Below, piece after piece: positions 62,213 to 64,000 of a stretch of 64,000 nt of DNA. A program made the position numbers and the translations under genes. This stretch comes from Aestuariirhabdus sp049985285. Its GTDB lineage: Bacteria; Pseudomonadota; Gammaproteobacteria; Pseudomonadales; Aestuariirhabdaceae. Location of the stretch: assembly GCF_049985285.1 (NCBI RefSeq), contig NZ_JBNIEU010000001.1:1178001-1242000 (forward strand), written 5' to 3'. The notes beneath the pieces are model-generated. The model was not told where the DNA came from and searched no databases. It saw only the letters and a program-made list of their open reading frames with translations. Each line of letters opens with the position of its first letter. Position 1 is the stretch's first letter.

Positions 62213-62837
62213 ACGCACTGTCAGGCGCTGGCTTCGAAAGCACAGGTCACGAACTCCAGAGAAGCTCGATCGAATTTATAGGCAGCAGGAAAAGTTCAGG
62301 GAGGTTTATCCCGACTACGAGATCGGTTTTGGAAGCTACGGGATTCCGCAGGTTCACGACTGGAATGAGGGAACCACTTTACGCATCGGTGCCTATTGTT
62401 CCATATCTTCGGGAGTGAACATTTTTTTAGGCGGACACCACCGTGCGGACTGGATTTCCAGTTATCCATTTCCAGCGTTTGTGCGCTCGGCGTCCCACAT
62501 TGCCGACTACGGTGGCAGCAATGGCGATGTCGTCATTGGTAACGATGTATGGGTCTGTGCCAATGCCTCCATTCTCTCAGGGGTGACGGTCGGAGACGGA
62601 GCGGTTATTGCCAGCGGATCGCTGGTAACCAAGGATGTTCCACCTTACGCCGTTGTTGGAGGGAATCCTGCGAAGATTATTCGCTACCGATTTGATACTG
62701 ATGTGATCGCACGTCTATTGGCACTCCAGTGGTGGAATTGGCCTTTTTCGGAGGTCGAGTCTGCGGCCGCTCTGCTCTGTAGTGATGATATCGAAAGTTT
62801 TCTGGCGTACGCAGAAACTAAATCCCTAGCCGAATAG
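62196..62837 (+). CDS. hexapeptide-repeat acyltransferase (CatB-like)
   Basis: This 213-residue left-handed beta-helix protein has the repeats IGAYCSISSGVNIFLGGHHR and VIGNDVWVCANASILSGVTV, followed by VGDGAVIASGSLVTKDVPPY and VGGNPAKIIRYRF, as in xenobiotic and sugar O-acetyltransferases. The histidine pair in LGGHHRADW fits the catalytic site. In this locus it most likely acetylates a sugar of the core or O-antigen. The ATG at 62196, after GAGGGGAGG, overlaps waaL by 17 bases. It converges with the next gene, sharing 12 bases. Confidence 0.85.
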   Translation: MLKGLERTVRRWLRKHRSRTPEKLDRIYRQQEKFREVYPDYEIGFGSYGIPQVHDWNEGTTLRIGAYCSISSGVNIFLGGHHRADWISSYPFPAFVRSASHIADYGGSNGDVVIGNDVWVCANASILSGVTVGDGAVIASGSLVTKDVPPYAVVGGNPAKIIRYRFDTDVIARLLALQWWNWPFSEVESAAALLCSDDIESFLAYAETKSLAE

Positions 62838-63686
62838 CAGGCGACCAATACCCTTCAGTGTTTTCATGCGATATTCCCTTAAAGGGATCTGCTTCAGTAG
62901 TTCTCGGGCAAGGGGTTTGTCTTTTGGGGCGCATTTGACGAACATCGAGTTGAGAAACTTGTAGTAAGCCTGCCAGTAGTCCGGGTGATCGCTGAACTCC
63001 TCGTACGTTCTGAGTACATTATCAATCATATACCGGTAGTTTTTGTACGTGTTGTTGGGGTGAACTCGATAGTAGGCGAGGATATCGTTCATGTACCCAA
63101 TGGGGTAACCCAGTGAGCTGATTTTCAGTTCGATATAAAGATCTTCGAGCTTTATCTCCGGATGAAATCCCCCTGCCTTTTCAAGTGCCTCTTTACGGAA
63201 AAATAGCGTCGGTGCGGGAGTCCCCTCTTTGCGCCCCAAAAGAACATCCTCAAAGTTAAGGCGGTCTTCACCGTTAACTTTTTGTCTGCTAAGGATGGTT
63301 CCATGCTCGTTGATCTTGAGCATATTGCCACCGCACAGGCCCAGGTCAGGATTGGCTTGCATGTGCGCAACCTGCTTTTCTATACGGTCCAGCATCATGA
63401 TGTCATCGGAACCAAAGGTGATAATGTACTCACCTTTTGCGATTTCGATGCCTTTGTTCAGGGTGGCCGACAAGCCGATGTTGGCTTGTGCTTCAAAATA
63501 GAAGTTGTGCTGTTTTGCCAGCGCTGAGATAACCTCGACGCTGGCATCTTTTGAACCGTCATCGATCACGATAAGTTCAATAGCCGGGTAGGTTTGTCGC
63601 AGAATGCTGGATAGGCAGGCTTCAATATATTGAGCGTGGTTGTAGCAGGCGACAATAACGCTAACCAGGGGGGAAGATTCAGCCAT
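62826..63686 (-). CDS. family 2 glycosyltransferase
   Basis: This 286-residue GT-A enzyme has PLVSVIVACYNHAQYIEACL at its start, VIDDGSKDAS for the nucleotide, the metal site FGSDDIMML near residue 93 and APTLFFRKEALEKAGGF. It is on the opposite strand from the core genes. Its start overlaps the end of rmlD by eight bases, so it belongs to an O-antigen operon that runs in from the right. The sugar is unknown; rhamnose is possible because of the neighbour. Confidence 0.88.
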   Translation of the reverse strand: MAESSPLVSVIVACYNHAQYIEACLSSILRQTYPAIELIVIDDGSKDASVEVISALAKQHNFYFEAQANIGLSATLNKGIEIAKGEYIITFGSDDIMMLDRIEKQVAHMQANPDLGLCGGNMLKINEHGTILSRQKVNGEDRLNFEDVLLGRKEGTPAPTLFFRKEALEKAGGFHPEIKLEDLYIELKISSLGYPIGYMNDILAYYRVHPNNTYKNYRYMIDNVLRTYEEFSDHPDYWQAYYKFLNSMFVKCAPKDKPLARELLKQIPLREYRMKTLKGIGRLLFG

Positions 63687-64000
63687 CGAGTGAGTCCTTT
63701 AATTCCGTCAGCATGGTGTAGAGCGCGTCTGGCCAAGGTCGTGGGGACTCGGTCAGGGCCAGGGATAATTTTTGGGTGTCGAGGACCGAATACGCAGGCC
63801 GCTCTGCTGCAGTGGGGTATTCGGTAGTAGCTATTGAGTGAAGTGAGCAGTCGTTTTTTATAAGCCCAAGCTCTGTGGCTTGCTGAAAAACAGTGCGGGC
63901 AAACAGGTACCAGCTGGTCTCGCCCTGATTGCAAAAGTGGTAAGTACCATACAGTGAGGGGTCATTAATCGCTTTGTAGGAAAGGGCAATAACGGCATCG
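63679..64000 (-). CDS. rmlD: dTDP-4-dehydrorhamnose reductase, C-terminal part
   Basis: The minus-strand frame that ends at 63679 runs off the window edge and gives about 106 residues. It contains YGTYHFCNQGETSWYLFA, then EYPTAAERPAYSVLDTQKL and PWPDALYTMLTEL. These match the C-terminal substrate-binding end of RmlD, which makes dTDP-L-rhamnose with NADPH. The rest, and presumably rmlA, rmlB and rmlC, lie beyond the window. Stop and start codons overlap with the glycosyltransferase gene downstream. Confidence 0.88.
   Translation of the reverse strand, partial: DAVIALSYKAINDPSLYGTYHFCNQGETSWYLFARTVFQQATELGLIKNDCSLHSIATTEYPTAAERPAYSVLDTQKLSLALTESPRPWPDALYTMLTELKDSLDG

Overview
The window looks like chromosomal DNA of a gammaproteobacterium related to Pseudomonas and the marine Oceanospirillales-type groups. 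This rests on gene content and gene order. The runs hisB-hisH-hisA-hisF, argA-argE-pit-DUF47-CYTH-GspE-like ATPase, and aceF-aceE-glnE-ilvE-waaF-waaC-waaG-waaP-kinase-carbamoyltransferase all match, from memory, the order in Pseudomonas aeruginosa. Most genes are G+C-rich, with Shine-Dalgarno sites and short intergenic gaps. The part from about 59.9 to 62.8 kb is visibly richer in A+T. I saw no tRNA, rRNA, CRISPR array, insertion sequence or prophage.
Layout: 0-3 kb, end of the histidine biosynthesis operon (hisB, hisH, hisA, hisF). 3-8.6 kb, xanthine phosphoribosyltransferase, a one-domain voltage-gated cation channel with a calcium-type filter, a small conserved protein, an NfeD/stomatin pair, a cytochrome c5-like protein and a CBS-domain protein. 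8.6-14.4 kb, a complete RND efflux operon (outer membrane lipoprotein, adaptor, pump). 14.8-28.8 kb, single housekeeping genes: an NnrU-like membrane protein, a methyltransferase, a DUF3047 protein, a HugZ-like protein, two glutathione transferases, a metallo-beta-lactamase-fold hydrolase, the esterase ybfF, a CHASE-GGDEF-EAL c-di-GMP protein, asparaginase, an OmpA-type lipoprotein, folA, and the divergent pair argP/argO. 28.9-42.3 kb, ilvD, tmcA, argA, argE, phosphate transporter with its PhoU-like partner, a CYTH protein coupled to a GspE/PilB-type ATPase, a TPR-like secreted protein, a Crp/Fnr regulator and a DUF2892 protein.
42.3-48.1 kb: a DsbA-like thiol oxidoreductase flanked on both sides by copies of one hairpin-forming intergenic repeat, then aceE-aceF transcribed leftward from a promoter region carrying two matching palindromes (TGTAG-N5-CTACA). 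48.1-52.1 kb: glnE and ilvE.
52.1-64 kb: the lipopolysaccharide locus. Heptosyltransferases II and I, a WaaG-like glucosyltransferase, two sugar kinases and a carbamoyltransferase build and decorate the inner core. A family 2 glycosyltransferase, a CgeB-like glycosyltransferase, an O-antigen ligase (WaaL) and a hexapeptide acyltransferase follow. A converging operon, cut by the window edge, encodes another family 2 glycosyltransferase and rmlD (dTDP-rhamnose synthesis).
The points most worth a second look are the paired hairpin repeats with compensating base changes, the putative aceEF operators, the channel filter, a Crp/Fnr regulator with a cysteine pair in its effector pocket, and the CYTH-GspE coupling. 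I found no clear new defence or mobile system.
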